Counted from the first letter of the stretch, positions 1 to 8,215 are shown. The stretch is DNA of 25,061 bases from JAYFRE01 sp034926235 (GCA_034926235.1 JAYFRE010000110.1:1-25061), one strand, 5' to 3'. The notes: generated from the sequence alone by a model not told the origin. Numbers and translations are program-made.

Positions 1-77
1 TGTTCCACCGATGCATAGAAGGCATCCATGTCCACATGGATGATTTTGCGCACCACGCCAGTCGCGTCCGCAGACAT
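1..77 (-). CDS. dinB: DNA polymerase IV, N-terminal fragment (cut by window edge)
   Basis: The reverse strand from 77 reads 25 codons and runs off the window. After a short leader comes the motif RKIIHVDMDAFYASVE, the start of Y-family polymerases; E. coli DinB begins MRKIIHVDMDCFFAAVE. D16 matches the first metal-binding aspartate (E. coli D8), and Y21 sits where the steric-gate aromatic (E. coli F13) lies. The enzyme is an error-prone translesion polymerase in the SOS/stress response. The ATG at 75-77 gives eight residues more than E. coli; in-frame GTG codons just before RKII are alternatives. A purine-rich AAGGAA lies about 15 bases upstream. It follows the MFS gene on the same strand after 105 bases in which I see no clear terminator. 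Only the N-terminus is visible, so function rests on this motif. Confidence 0.9.
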   Translation of the reverse strand, partial: MSADATGVVRKIIHVDMDAFYASVE

Positions 78-182
78 TCCCTGCCGCCCTATTCCTTGGG
101 CCTCAAAAATTCATACCGAAATAAGGAACGAACAGGGAACATACGCGAAAACATCCGGCCTGTAAAGCCACCCCGCTCCCGG

Positions 183-1361
183 TTACGCCTTTCCGACCTT
201 AGCGACCATCAGACCGATCGCGATCACCCCCAGCGCCAACGCTGCCAGCGGCAGGAATACTGCGTTCCAGCCCCCCGACAGATCGTGCAGGAACCCCGCC
301 GCGACCGGCCCGGCCGAGGCAACGCTATAGCCCACCCCCTGCACGATCGAAGACAAACGGCGGTTTTCGTCGAGCGTTCCGGCATAGCGCATGATCAGGG
401 TGAAAATGACGACGAAGGTGCCGCCCTGGGTTATCCCGCCGATCAGGGACCAGAACGGCCAATGTCCCGGCGCGGCCAGAATCCAAAGCGGCGTGATGAA
501 CCACAATGTCCCCATGACCGCCAATTGCCGGTTCAAAGGCAGCAGCCGCGCCATCAGCGGCACGCCGAACGACCCAAGCAGAGCCAGAATCTGAAAAGCC
601 GACGACACCAGACCGGCCTGGGTCGGGCTCATCCCTCCTGCATCGGCCAGATAGGCCGGAAGCCAGGCGGTGATGGTGTAATAAAGCGTCACATGAAGCA
701 GGAAAGCCGCCGCCAGCAGCCAGACGATCCGGCTGCGGCAGGGTGAGATTGCCGCCGGGATGACGGGCTGCGGGCGGATCGTGGCCGAAGAGGACGCCGC
801 CTGCCGCCTGCCGACCCAAACCCAGAGCAGCAAAGCGAGAATGGCGATCCAGACCCAACTGGCCAGGGCGGCGCGCCAGCCGATCAACCCGGCCAGGGGC
901 GCGGTCAGCGCCCCGGTCATCATCGTGCCGATATTGAGCGCCGAGGTGTACAGCCCGGTGATGATGCCGGCATGGCTTGGGAAATCCCGCGCGATGACCA
1001 TCAGGCTGACGATGTTGCCGACGGCCAGCGACGCACCGATCAGCAAGGTCCCGCCGATCATGCCCTCGGCCCCGGCATAGGGCCGGAAAAGAATGCCGAT
1101 GCCCGCCCCCGCCAAAGTGACGACGATCGCCGATCGCAAGCCGATCCGGGCGATCAGCAGCGAGGCCAACGGCGTCAGCACGCCGAAGCACAACACCGGA
1201 ATGCTGGTCAGGGCCCCGGCCTGGGCCGCGTCCATACCGAGATCAGCCCTGATTTCGCCGATCACGGGCGGGATCGCGGTCAAGGGGCTGCGCAGATTGA
1301 GCGCCAACGCGACCAGGGCGCATAGGCTCAGTACGGTGAGGGTGGAAAAGCGGCGGCTCAT
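183..1361 (-). CDS. MFS transporter, CynX/NimT (cyanate permease-like) family
   Basis: This is a 392-residue polytopic inner-membrane protein with about 12 hydrophobic segments. The first segment is followed by NLRSPLTAIPPVIGEI, typical of the CynX/NimT branch of the major facilitator superfamily, whose members include the E. coli cyanate permease CynX and the 2-nitroimidazole exporter NimT. A hydrophilic central loop near residues 185-210 separates the two six-helix halves. Length matches the family (about 390-400). The start ATG at 1359-1361 has AGGA about 9 bases upstream. It lies 52 bases downstream of the proline iminopeptidase gene on the same strand, so the two may be cotranscribed. 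No cyanase or nitroreductase gene is near, so the substrate is unknown and cynX would be an over-call. Family assignment is confident; direction and substrate are not. Confidence 0.88.
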   Translation of the reverse strand: MSRRFSTLTVLSLCALVALALNLRSPLTAIPPVIGEIRADLGMDAAQAGALTSIPVLCFGVLTPLASLLIARIGLRSAIVVTLAGAGIGILFRPYAGAEGMIGGTLLIGASLAVGNIVSLMVIARDFPSHAGIITGLYTSALNIGTMMTGALTAPLAGLIGWRAALASWVWIAILALLLWVWVGRRQAASSSATIRPQPVIPAAISPCRSRIVWLLAAAFLLHVTLYYTITAWLPAYLADAGGMSPTQAGLVSSAFQILALLGSFGVPLMARLLPLNRQLAVMGTLWFITPLWILAAPGHWPFWSLIGGITQGGTFVVIFTLIMRYAGTLDENRRLSSIVQGVGYSVASAGPVAAGFLHDLSGGWNAVFLPLAALALGVIAIGLMVAKVGKA

Positions 1362-1413
1362 CGCATGACGTCCTGGTCCGGCAGAAGGCGATCAGTTTGA
1401 AACGCAGCGTCCT

Positions 1414-2364
1414 TCAATCCGCGAACCGGTCCGTCTCCCGGATCAGCCGGTCCTGGATTCCGGGTTCGCTTCCCGCATGGCCGGCGCCCTCGACCAGATG
1501 AAAAGCGGCGTCGGGCCAGGCCCGGTGCAGATTATAAGCGGTTCGGACCGGGCACGGCATGTCGTAACGGCCATGAATGATCGCGCCGGGGATTCCCCGA
1601 AGCTTGCCGGCGTCACGAAGAAGCTGCCCTTCCTCCAGCCAGCAATGATGGGTGAAATAGTGGTTTTCCAGCCGCGCAAAGGCCAGGGCAAAGGACCCGT
1701 CGCTGAATGTGTCCGAGGTTTCCGCTTCGGGCAGCAGGGTGATGGTCTCGCCTTCCCAGATCGTCCAGGCCTTCGCCGCTTCCATCTGGATCGCAGCGTC
1801 CTGGGATGTCAGGCGCTTGCGATAGGCGGCGATCATGTCGCCGCGCTCGGCCTCGGGGATCGGGGCCTGGAACCGCTCCCATTTTTCCGGGAACATCTCC
1901 GACACCCCGAAACGGTAATACCAGTCCAGCTCCGCCTTGGTGACGGTATAGACCCCGCGCAGAATCAAGGCGCGGACCCGGTCGGGATGGGTTTCGGCAT
2001 AGGTCAGGGCCAGGGTCGATCCCCAGGACCCACCCAAGACCACCCATTTTTCCACGCCGGCCAAAACCCGCAGCCTTTCGATATCGGCCACCAGATGCCA
2101 GGTCGTGTTGGCCTCCAACCCGGCATGGGGCGTCGAACGGCCGCAACCGCGCTGGTCGAACAGCAGCACGTCATAGCGGGCGGGATCGAAAAGACGGCGG
2201 TGGTCCGGACTGCATCCGCCACCCGGTCCGCCATGCAAGAACAAGGCGGGCATGGCTCCGGGCGTGCCTACCCGCTCGTAATAGACCCGATGCCCGTCGC
2301 CGACATCCAAAAAGCCCGAATCATAGGGGGCGATCTTGGGATACATCCCGCGCAACCGGTCCAT
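1414..2364 (-). CDS. pip: Proline iminopeptidase (alpha/beta hydrolase, S33)
   Basis: This 316-residue cytoplasmic peptidase removes N-terminal proline from short peptides. All family marks are visible: the oxyanion-loop motif HGGPGGG at 44-50, DQRGCGRS at 70-77, the nucleophile elbow GGSWGS with Ser113, Asp268 in HGRYDMPCP, and His296 in GAGHAGSEPG. Spacing of the triad matches the Xanthomonas enzyme (110/266/294). The N-terminal MYPKIAPYDSGFLDVGDGHR is the usual PIP opening. The ATG at 2362-2364 is chosen because TAAGG lies just upstream; a second ATG six codons later is possible. It sits between the Pmp3-like gene and the MFS gene, all on the minus strand. No truncation or missing catalytic residue is seen. 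Confidence 0.96.
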   Translation of the reverse strand: MDRLRGMYPKIAPYDSGFLDVGDGHRVYYERVGTPGAMPALFLHGGPGGGCSPDHRRLFDPARYDVLLFDQRGCGRSTPHAGLEANTTWHLVADIERLRVLAGVEKWVVLGGSWGSTLALTYAETHPDRVRALILRGVYTVTKAELDWYYRFGVSEMFPEKWERFQAPIPEAERGDMIAAYRKRLTSQDAAIQMEAAKAWTIWEGETITLLPEAETSDTFSDGSFALAFARLENHYFTHHCWLEEGQLLRDAGKLRGIPGAIIHGRYDMPCPVRTAYNLHRAWPDAAFHLVEGAGHAGSEPGIQDRLIRETDRFAD

Positions 2365-2452
2365 TGGGCCTTAACTCCCCCATATATTCGGATGAAGACG
2401 GCGCGCGGCCTTACGCCATACGAACATATCGGCGAAAGGCCGGACGAAACAC

Positions 2453-2644
2453 TTAGTCGCGCCTCAGCGCCTCTTCGATCTTGCGGTCGGTGTTGTAGCT
2501 GCTCAAGGCATAGACGGCCCAGATCGCAGCCGGAATCCACCCGATCAGGGTCAGTTGCAAAATCAGGCAGATGATGCCCGAAAAGGGACGGCCAATGGTG
2601 AAGAAGGCCAGCCAGGGCAGAAGCAAGGCGATCAGCAGACGCAT
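2453..2644 (-). CDS. Small Pmp3/YqaE-family membrane protein
   Basis: This 63-residue protein has two hydrophobic segments (about residues 2-17 and 23-46) and a charged tail ending KIEEALRRD. The arrangement LLLPWLAFFTIG, then a short polar turn, then LILQLTLIGWIPAAIWAVYAL matches the Pmp3/YqaE (UPF0057) pattern of LLPP..F, LLT.LGWIPG and IHA.Y. Members are small stress-linked inner-membrane proteins of unclear mechanism. The reading frame is open further upstream, but the ATG at 2642-2644 has AAGGA eight bases before it, whereas an ATG three codons earlier overlaps that site. The family proline/glycine pattern is slightly degenerate (LPW for LPP, WIPA for WIPG). It lies 88 bases upstream of pip on the same strand. 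Confidence 0.75.
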   Translation of the reverse strand: MRLLIALLLPWLAFFTIGRPFSGIICLILQLTLIGWIPAAIWAVYALSSYNTDRKIEEALRRD

Positions 2645-2757
2645 CGACGGCATCCTTATCGTGGATAAAAAAGCGAACGCCGTACCATGCCGATCCTTTT
2701 CGGCCCAAGTCAAGGCGCCGATCCCCTGGCCGCAGCGACACTCTTTGCGTTTCCGTC

Positions 2758-2806
2758 TGTCAAAATCCAGGACATATCGTCCTTTATATTGACGCTATAT
2801 CCTGGA
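2758..2806 (+). promoter_or_regulatory. Candidate upstream activator site for the sigma-54 operon
   Basis: This lies about 180-230 bases before the predicted start of the GntP operon, the usual range for enhancer sites. It holds an inverted repeat TCCAGGA (2766-2772) and TCCTGGA (2800-2806), a small dyad GGACatatcGTCC (2770-2782), and TGTCAAAATCCAGGACA (2758-2774). The last matches TGTCAAAATAACGGTCA at 8239-8255, upstream of the other sigma-54 promoter, at 13 of 17 positions. The activator encoded at 6803-8215 is the natural candidate to bind both. Pattern-based inference only. The A/T-rich stretch at about 2875-2920, between this site and the promoter, could accommodate DNA bending, but I see no clean IHF consensus. 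Confidence 0.4.
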
Positions 2807-2959
2807 CCTATGACCTAGAAAGCCGAAGCTCCTTCCTTCCAGGCTCGCCTGTTCCGCAGAAGGTGCCACCTACAATAGGCATATAATCCAAACTATTAGA
2901 GAAAATTTTTAAACCTCCCTCTCATTGCCGTGGGCTGAATTTGACCTGTCCGAATGGAC

Positions 2960-2975
2960 TGGCCCGCCCTTTGCT
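2960..2975 (+). promoter_or_regulatory. Sigma-54 (RpoN) -24/-12 promoter of the GntP operon
   Basis: The sequence TGGCCCGCCCTTTGCT matches the RpoN consensus TGGCACGNNNNTTGCW, with GG at -24 and GC at -12 separated by exactly ten bases and the G after the first hexamer conserved. The only consensus mismatch is the A in the -24 block. Transcription would start near 2986. That makes the upstream in-frame ATG at 2983 unusable and supports the permease start at 3082. A second site of the same form lies at 8382. Confidence 0.85.
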
Positions 2976-3081
2976 ATGACCAATGACAGATCCGTACACG
3001 ACAAACCGCAATTCGACGAACAACAAACAAAAAACAACAAAAATACTCAGGCAATACAGCATCAACGACAGGGGAAAAACC

Positions 3082-4473
3082 ATGTCCGTAATCGTGTGCA
3101 TTATCTCACTCGGATTTTTAATGTTCGTAGCGTATCGGGGGTTCAGCGTCATCCTGTTCGCTCCGATCGCCGCCATTATCGGTGTAGTACTTACAGAGCC
3201 TTCGGCATTGCTGCCGATCTATAGCGGCCTCTTCATGAACAAGATGGTCGTCTTCATCGAGAACTATTTCCCGGTGTTCTTGCTCGGCGCCGTGTTCGGC
3301 AAGCTGATCGAAATGTCCGGTTTCGCCCAATCCATCGTCAGCGCCGCCATCCGCACGATCGGCCGTGACCGCGCCATATTGTCCATCGCCATCGTCGGCG
3401 CGCTGCTGACCTATGGCGGCGTCTCGCTGTTCGTCTGCGTGTTCGCGCTCTATCCCTTCGCCGTCGAGATGTTCCGCTCGCTTGACATTCCGAAGCGGCT
3501 GATCCCGGCCACCATCATCTTCGGCACCGCGACCTTCACCATGGACGCCCTGCCCGGCACCCCGCAGATCCAGAACATCATTCCGACATCCTTCTTCAAC
3601 ACCACCACCTACGCCGCGCCGACATTGGGCATCATCGGCGCCATCTTCATCTTCGCCGCCGGCCTGACCTTCCTCAACTGGCGGCGCAAGACGCTTCAGG
3701 CGCAGGGCGAAGGCTATGGCACCGGCCATACCAACGAACCAGAACAGGTCGCTTCGGCTTCGCTGCCCAACCCGATCCTGTCGATTTGCCCGCTGCTGCT
3801 GGTCGGTGTGGTCAACCTGTTCTTCACCCACTTCCTGCCGACCCTGTTCCCGGCGGTGGTCGAAGTCCAGTTGAACTCGATCTCCAAGCCGGTGATCCAG
3901 AAGCTGAGCAGCGTCAAAGGGATCTGGTCGGTTGAAATCGCGCTGGTGGTCGGCATCCTGTTCGTCGTCATCGCCGCATTCCCAACCTTGAAGGCCAAAT
4001 TCGCCGAAGGATCGAAGGCCGCCGTCGGCGGCGCGCTGCTGGCGACGATGAACACCGCGTCGGAATATGGTTTCGGATCGGTCATCGCCGCCCTGCCCGG
4101 TTTCGTCGTCATCCGCGACAGCCTGTCTGCGATTCCTAACCCGCTGCTGAACGAAGCCATCACCGTCAACGTGCTGGCCGGCATCACCGGTTCGGCGTCG
4201 GGCGGCATGAGCATCGCGCTGGCCGCCATGTCCGAACAATTCATCGCCGCCGCCAACGCCGCCGGTATTCCGCTGGAGGTGCTGCACCGCGTCGCATCGA
4301 TGGCGTCGGGCGGCATGGACACCCTGCCGCATAACGGCGTCATCATCACCATCCTGGCGATCTGCGGCCTGACCCACCGCCAGTCCTATCCGGACATCTT
4401 CGCCATCACCTGCATCAAGTCCTGCGCCGCGTTCCTGGTCGTGGGCGTCTACTACCTGACGGGTCTCGTCTGA
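3082..4473 (+). CDS. GntP-family carboxylate/H+ symporter
   Basis: This 463-residue inner-membrane permease has about 12-14 hydrophobic segments. It resembles the GntP family (gluconate, D-serine, 3-hydroxybutyrate and related hydroxy-acid importers): early FAPIAAIIGV, then LGAVFGKLIEMSG, a loop with ALPGTPQIQN, and late GITGSASGGMSIAL and SGGMDTLPHNG. Length fits the family (about 440-470). The ATG at 3082 is chosen because AGGGG lies seven bases upstream and because the longer frame from 2983 would begin before the predicted transcript. It is the first gene of an operon with a PhaJ-like hydratase and a CoA-transferase, so a short-chain acid is the likely substrate, with hydroxybutyrate-like or simple fatty acids as candidates. 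Sigma-54 control is predicted. Confidence 0.9.
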   Translation: MSVIVCIISLGFLMFVAYRGFSVILFAPIAAIIGVVLTEPSALLPIYSGLFMNKMVVFIENYFPVFLLGAVFGKLIEMSGFAQSIVSAAIRTIGRDRAILSIAIVGALLTYGGVSLFVCVFALYPFAVEMFRSLDIPKRLIPATIIFGTATFTMDALPGTPQIQNIIPTSFFNTTTYAAPTLGIIGAIFIFAAGLTFLNWRRKTLQAQGEGYGTGHTNEPEQVASASLPNPILSICPLLLVGVVNLFFTHFLPTLFPAVVEVQLNSISKPVIQKLSSVKGIWSVEIALVVGILFVVIAAFPTLKAKFAEGSKAAVGGALLATMNTASEYGFGSVIAALPGFVVIRDSLSAIPNPLLNEAITVNVLAGITGSASGGMSIALAAMSEQFIAAANAAGIPLEVLHRVASMASGGMDTLPHNGVIITILAICGLTHRQSYPDIFAITCIKSCAAFLVVGVYYLTGLV

Positions 4474-4486
4474 ATGCAGCCGCGTT

Positions 4487-4514
4487 CCGGGCGGCTCGGC
4501 TAGAAGCCGCCCGG
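4487..4514 (+). other. Perfect hairpin between permease and hydratase genes
   Basis: CCGGGCGGCT (4487-4496) and AGCCGCCCGG (4505-4514) form a perfect 10-bp stem with an 8-base loop, 14 bases after the permease stop. There is no T-tract, so it is more likely an RNA-stability or processing element than a terminator. Confidence 0.6.
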
Positions 4515-4553
4515 CGCATCCCGAAAAAACAACCAGAAAAAGGTGTGATCATC

Positions 4554-4982
4554 ATGAACGAAGCAGGCGGATATCATTTCGAGGATTTGAAAGTCGGTCA
4601 GACCGCGACCTATGCGAAGACCGTGACCGAGGCCGACATCGTTCTGTTCGCCGGCGTTTCCGGCGACACCAACCCGGTTCACCTCAACAAAGAATATGCC
4701 GATACCACCATGTTCAAGGGCCGCATCGCCCATGGCATGCTCTCAGCCGGGTTCATCTCGTCCGTCCTGGGGACCAAGCTGCCGGGACCGGGGGCCATCT
4801 ACATGACCCAGACCCTGTCCTTCAAGGCTCCGGTACGGATCGGTGACACGGTCGTCGCCAAGGCCGAGCTGATCGAACTGATCCCTGAAAAGAAACGCGC
4901 CCGATTCAAGACCACCGCGACCGTGGGCACCACCGTGGTGATCGATGGCGAAGCCATGGCGATGGTCCGCAGCCGGGATTAG
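4554..4982 (+). CDS. phaJ: (R)-specific enoyl-CoA hydratase, MaoC/PhaJ type
   Basis: This 142-residue single hot-dog-fold protein has the hydratase-2 signature SGDTNPVHLN. Asp38 and His43 match the catalytic Asp31/His36 pair, with the same spacing, of Aeromonas caviae PhaJ. The substrate-entry segment RIAHGML follows at 58-64. Short PhaJ proteins are about 134-160 residues, so this is full length. It should add water to trans-2-enoyl-CoA to give (R)-3-hydroxyacyl-CoA, the monomer for polyhydroxyalkanoate, in the cytoplasm as a dimer. The frame is open from a GTG at 4545, but the ATG at 4554 has AAAAAGG ten bases upstream and is preferred. Its neighbours, a permease and a CoA-transferase, suggest a role in an imported short acid rather than de novo PHA synthesis. 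The symbol is by family; no PHA synthase is in the window. Confidence 0.88.
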   Translation: MNEAGGYHFEDLKVGQTATYAKTVTEADIVLFAGVSGDTNPVHLNKEYADTTMFKGRIAHGMLSAGFISSVLGTKLPGPGAIYMTQTLSFKAPVRIGDTVVAKAELIELIPEKKRARFKTTATVGTTVVIDGEAMAMVRSRD

Positions 4983-4998
4983 GCACAGCGGACCATCC

Positions 4999-5037
4999 GG
5001 CAGGCCGGCGACAGCTCCTTCGTCGGCCTGCCCTTTT
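4999..5037 (+). terminator. Hairpin with short T-tract between hydratase and CoA-transferase genes
   Basis: GGCAGGCC (4999-5006) pairs with GGCCTGCC (5025-5032), with further pairing inside the arms, and is followed by CTTTT. It may be a weak intra-operon terminator or attenuator, lowering transferase expression. The following gene has its own good ribosome site (AAGGAAAT). No separate promoter is evident. Confidence 0.4.
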
Positions 5038-5110
5038 CCGACGCGCGCGCCAAACGGACCTGTCCCGGACGGGTCCTTGTCGGCGCACGCCTGAAACAAG
5101 GAAATAAGAA

Positions 5111-6697
5111 ATGTCAAAAGACAGTAAAAACAAAGCTGTAAAGAGCAAGGTCATCGATGCCGACATGATCGGCTCCCTGATCAAGGACGGGGCCACCGTG
5201 GCGACCGGCGGCATCGTCGGATCGAGTTTCCCCGAATGCCTGACCGCCGCCCTTGAACGCTATTTCCTGGCCCATCACTCTCCGCGCGGCATCACCTTGT
5301 ACTATGCCGCCGGACAAGGCGACGGCAAGACCCGGGGCTCCGATCACTTCGCGCATGAAGGGATGACCACGCGCGTGATCGGCGGCCATTGGGGCATGGC
5401 GCCCAAGCTGGGCAAGATGGCCGTCGATGGCGTGATCGAAGGCTATAACCTGCCTCAGGGCGTATTGGTGCATCTCTATCGCGACATCGCCGCGCACCGC
5501 CCGGCCCACCTTACCACTGTCGGTCTCGGCACCTTTGTCGATCCCCGTTTCGGCGGCGGCAAGATCGGTGCGCGCACCACCCGCGATCTGGTCTCGCTGA
5601 CCGAAATCGACGGCCAGGAATGCCTGCTCTACAAAACGCTGCCGATCGACGTCGCTCTGATCCGCGGCACCACCGCCGACACCAACGGCAACATCACCTG
5701 CGAGCGCGAGGCGGTGGCGCTGGAGGAATTGTCCATAGCCATGGCGGCGCGCAATTCGGGCGGCATCGTCATCGTCGAGGTCGAGCGTCTGACCAACAGC
5801 GGCACCATGAACCCGACCCATGTCAGGATTCCGGCCGGGCTGGTCGATTACGTCGTCGTCGCCAAGCCCGAAGAGCATATGCAAACCTTCGCCGAAGCCT
5901 ACAACCCAGCCTATTGCGGCGAGGTCAAAATGCCGCTGAGCGTCATCCCGGCCATGGAGATGAGCGAACGCAAGATCATCGCGCGCCGCGCCGCGATGGA
6001 GCTTGCCCCCGGCTACATGGTCAATCTGGGCTTTGGCATGCCCGAAGGCGTCGGTGCGATCGCCGCCGAGGAAAACATCTTCGATCTGATGACGCTGACG
6101 ACCGAACCCGGCGTGATCGGCGGCATTCCCGCCAGCGGCCTGAGCTTCGGCGCGGCCATCAATCCGGAAGCCATCATCGATCAGCCCTACCAGTTCGATT
6201 TCTATGATGGCGGCGGGCTCGACATCACCATTCTGGGGCTGGCCCAGGCCGACAAGGAAGGCAATCTCAATGTCAGCCGGTTCGGACCCAAGCTGGCCGG
6301 CTGCGGCGGTTTCATCAATATCTGCCAGGCAACGAAGAAGGTCGTCTTCATCGGCACCTTCACCGCAGGCGGGCTGGATGTGAGGATCGAGAACGGCCGT
6401 CTGGTCATCGCCAAAGAGGGCCGGACGCCGAAATTCATCGCCGAGGTCGAACAGCGCACTTTCTCCGGCCCCCTTGCCAGCCGCAGCGGCCGGTCCGTGC
6501 TCTACATCACCGAACGCTGCGTGTTCCGCCTGACCGAAGGCGCGCTGGAGCTGACCGAAATCGCGCCCGGCGTCGATGTCGAAAAGGACATCCTAGCGCA
6601 TATGGCGTTCAAGCCCCGTATCGCCGCCGATCTCAAGACCATGGACGCGCGCATCTTCCGTCCCGAACCGATGGGGCTGCGCCGCAATATGATCTAG
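5111..6697 (+). CDS. Acyl-CoA:carboxylate CoA-transferase, fused class I (YdiF/propionate CoA-transferase type)
   Basis: This 528-residue protein has both CoA-transferase halves in one chain, as in E. coli YdiF and propionate CoA-transferase. The N-terminal half (about 15-270) opens with IKDGATVATGGIVGSSFPE. The C-terminal half starts near 285 and carries TTEPGVIGGIPASGLSFG, in which Glu332 sits where YdiF Glu333 forms the glutamyl-CoA thioester. The enzyme moves CoA from a donor such as acetyl-CoA to a short carboxylate. It is the last gene of the GntP-PhaJ operon and would activate the acid brought in by the permease. AAGGAAAT precedes the ATG, and a strong terminator follows at 6760. The exact acid (acetate, propionate, butyrate, 3-oxo or hydroxy acid) cannot be read from the sequence. 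Confidence 0.92.
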   Translation: MSKDSKNKAVKSKVIDADMIGSLIKDGATVATGGIVGSSFPECLTAALERYFLAHHSPRGITLYYAAGQGDGKTRGSDHFAHEGMTTRVIGGHWGMAPKLGKMAVDGVIEGYNLPQGVLVHLYRDIAAHRPAHLTTVGLGTFVDPRFGGGKIGARTTRDLVSLTEIDGQECLLYKTLPIDVALIRGTTADTNGNITCEREAVALEELSIAMAARNSGGIVIVEVERLTNSGTMNPTHVRIPAGLVDYVVVAKPEEHMQTFAEAYNPAYCGEVKMPLSVIPAMEMSERKIIARRAAMELAPGYMVNLGFGMPEGVGAIAAEENIFDLMTLTTEPGVIGGIPASGLSFGAAINPEAIIDQPYQFDFYDGGGLDITILGLAQADKEGNLNVSRFGPKLAGCGGFINICQATKKVVFIGTFTAGGLDVRIENGRLVIAKEGRTPKFIAEVEQRTFSGPLASRSGRSVLYITERCVFRLTEGALELTEIAPGVDVEKDILAHMAFKPRIAADLKTMDARIFRPEPMGLRRNMI

Positions 6698-6759
6698 GCG
6701 TTTTCCGTTCCGGGCCCCGCGCCGTCCGCCCTGCCAGGACGATGCGGCGGCATCTCGAC

Positions 6760-6795
6760 CCCAGGGGCGCGCGCTTCGCGTCCCTGGGTTTTTTT
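6760..6795 (+). terminator. Rho-independent terminator of the GntP-PhaJ-CoA-transferase operon
   Basis: CCCAGGG and CCCTGGG arms (about 6760-6766 and 6782-6788), with additional GC pairing inside, are followed by seven T. It lies 62 bases after the transferase stop and just before the end of the convergent activator gene. The T-tract is on the plus strand only. Confidence 0.88.
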
Positions 6796-6802
6796 ACGCC
6801 GG

Positions 6803-8215
6803 TCAGGCCAGCCCGTGCTTGGCCATCTTGGCGTAAAGATTGGTCCGTGAAATCCCCAGGATCTTGGTCGCCGCCGCCTTGTTGCCGCCGGAACGCTGCA
6901 AGGCGTCGGTCACCGCCCGCTGTTCGGCCGAAGCGACGAGCGCATTCAGCGGACGCCGCCCCGACGATTCTTGCGGCTGCGGGACCGTTTTGCCGCGCCG
7001 GGGCAGGATATCGATGAAATCCTCGGCGGTGAGCACGCCTTTTTCGGCGCGGATACAGGCCCGTTCGATGACGTTGGCCAATTGCCGGACATTGCCCGGC
7101 CACTCATAGGCGGTCAGAACCTCCAACGCCGACGGCGCGATCTCGAACGGCTCCAACTGGCATTCATGAACGATCCGTTCCATGAAATTGAAGGCCAGCA
7201 GCTCGATATCCTCCTTGCGCTCGCGCAAAGGCGGGATCTGAATCTGCAACACATTCAGCCGGTAATAGAGATCCTCGCGGAATTCGCCCGCCTCGACCAT
7301 CGCCGCCAGATCGCGGCTGGTGGCGGCGATGATGTGGACATCGACCTTGACCAGCTTGTTCGAGCCCAGCGGTTCGACCTCGCGTTCCTGCAACACGCGC
7401 AGCAACTTCGCCTGCCAGGGCTGGGGCAGATCGCCGATCTCGTCCAGAAACAGCGTACCCTTATCGGCCAATTGGAATTTCCCCGGCCGATTGTCCCGTC
7501 CGGCGCCGGTATAGGCGCCGGGGGCGACGCCGAACAATTCCGCTTCGATCAGCCCTTCCGGGATGGCGCTCATATTGATGGCGACGAATGGCTTGTCGAA
7601 ACGGGGCGACGCGGAATGGATCGCCTGTGCGATCATCTCCTTGCCGGTTCCGGTCTCGCCCAGAATCAGGATCGAGGACGACACTTTGGCAGCGCGGCGC
7701 GCCAAACGCCGGATCTGAATCATCGGCGGACTGACGCCGATGATGTTCTCGAAGCCGTAGCGGGGGCGGCGCTGCGCGTTCAGGGCTTTTTCCGCCTGGG
7801 TCAACCGCCGCTGCAACGAGGTGACGCGGTCGATCAAGGGCTGCAGGTGAGTGATGAAATCCTTGAAGGCGAACGAAAACGCCCCGATCACCCGCCCATC
7901 GGAATCGCTGAGCGGAAGCCGGGTGACGGCCAGGGAACGGTCCTCGCCATATTGCATCAGATCGATGGGGTAGGCTTTGCCGGTTTCGACCACCGCCCGC
8001 ATCTTGCTTTGCGGCAGAATCAGCTCGACCGGATGGCCGATCACATCCTCCAGCCGGGCGATACGCAGATATTTCATATAGCTAGGGCTGATCCATTGTA
8101 CGGCGGCATGCTCGTCGACCAGGATCGCCCCTTCCAGGAATCCTTCGATGACGCGATGGATCGCCAACACGGACTGAAGACGGAAATCACTCAAATCATC
8201 GTCTGCCTGGCTCAT
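6803..8215 (-). CDS. Sigma-54-dependent activator: PAS sensor, AAA+ domain, Fis-type HTH
   Basis: This 470-residue enhancer-binding protein has a PAS-like sensor at about 18-120 and a coiled linker at 125-150. The AAA+ domain spans about 156-390, with Walker A GETGTGKE (186-193), the sigma-54 contact loop GAYTGA (233-238), Walker B GTLFLDEIGD (253-262) and arginine fingers in FREDLYYRLN. A Fis-type helix-turn-helix lies at about 428-466 (GGNKAAATKILGISRTNLY). It lacks a receiver domain, so it probably senses a ligand through PAS rather than a histidine kinase. The usual GAFTGA loop has Tyr for Phe, a change found in functional homologues. Start: the ATG at 8213-8215 has only a weak GGA upstream, and the frame is open to an ATG at 8275. 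It lies between the two sigma-54-promoter units and is the obvious regulator of both. Confidence 0.93.
   Translation of the reverse strand: MSQADDDLSDFRLQSVLAIHRVIEGFLEGAILVDEHAAVQWISPSYMKYLRIARLEDVIGHPVELILPQSKMRAVVETGKAYPIDLMQYGEDRSLAVTRLPLSDSDGRVIGAFSFAFKDFITHLQPLIDRVTSLQRRLTQAEKALNAQRRPRYGFENIIGVSPPMIQIRRLARRAAKVSSSILILGETGTGKEMIAQAIHSASPRFDKPFVAINMSAIPEGLIEAELFGVAPGAYTGAGRDNRPGKFQLADKGTLFLDEIGDLPQPWQAKLLRVLQEREVEPLGSNKLVKVDVHIIAATSRDLAAMVEAGEFREDLYYRLNVLQIQIPPLRERKEDIELLAFNFMERIVHECQLEPFEIAPSALEVLTAYEWPGNVRQLANVIERACIRAEKGVLTAEDFIDILPRRGKTVPQPQESSGRRPLNALVASAEQRAVTDALQRSGGNKAAATKILGISRTNLYAKMAKHGLA

Noticed and set aside
36..746. Plus-strand open frame of 236 codons
   Set aside because: It is antisense to dinB and the MFS gene, is Arg/Pro/Gln-rich without any known motif, and has no ribosome site. 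GC-rich DNA gives such frames opposite real genes.
183..1361. Naming the MFS gene cynX
   Set aside because: No cyanase or carbonic anhydrase gene nearby, and NimT-like exporters share the same motifs, so only the family is supported.
2789..2817. TTGACG as a sigma-70 -35 box before the permease operon
   Set aside because: No acceptable -10 at 16-18 bases; the RpoN site downstream is far better.
3118..4377. Minus-strand open frame of 419 codons opposite the GntP permease
   Set aside because: Highly charged, low-complexity translation complementary to membrane codons; no independent support.
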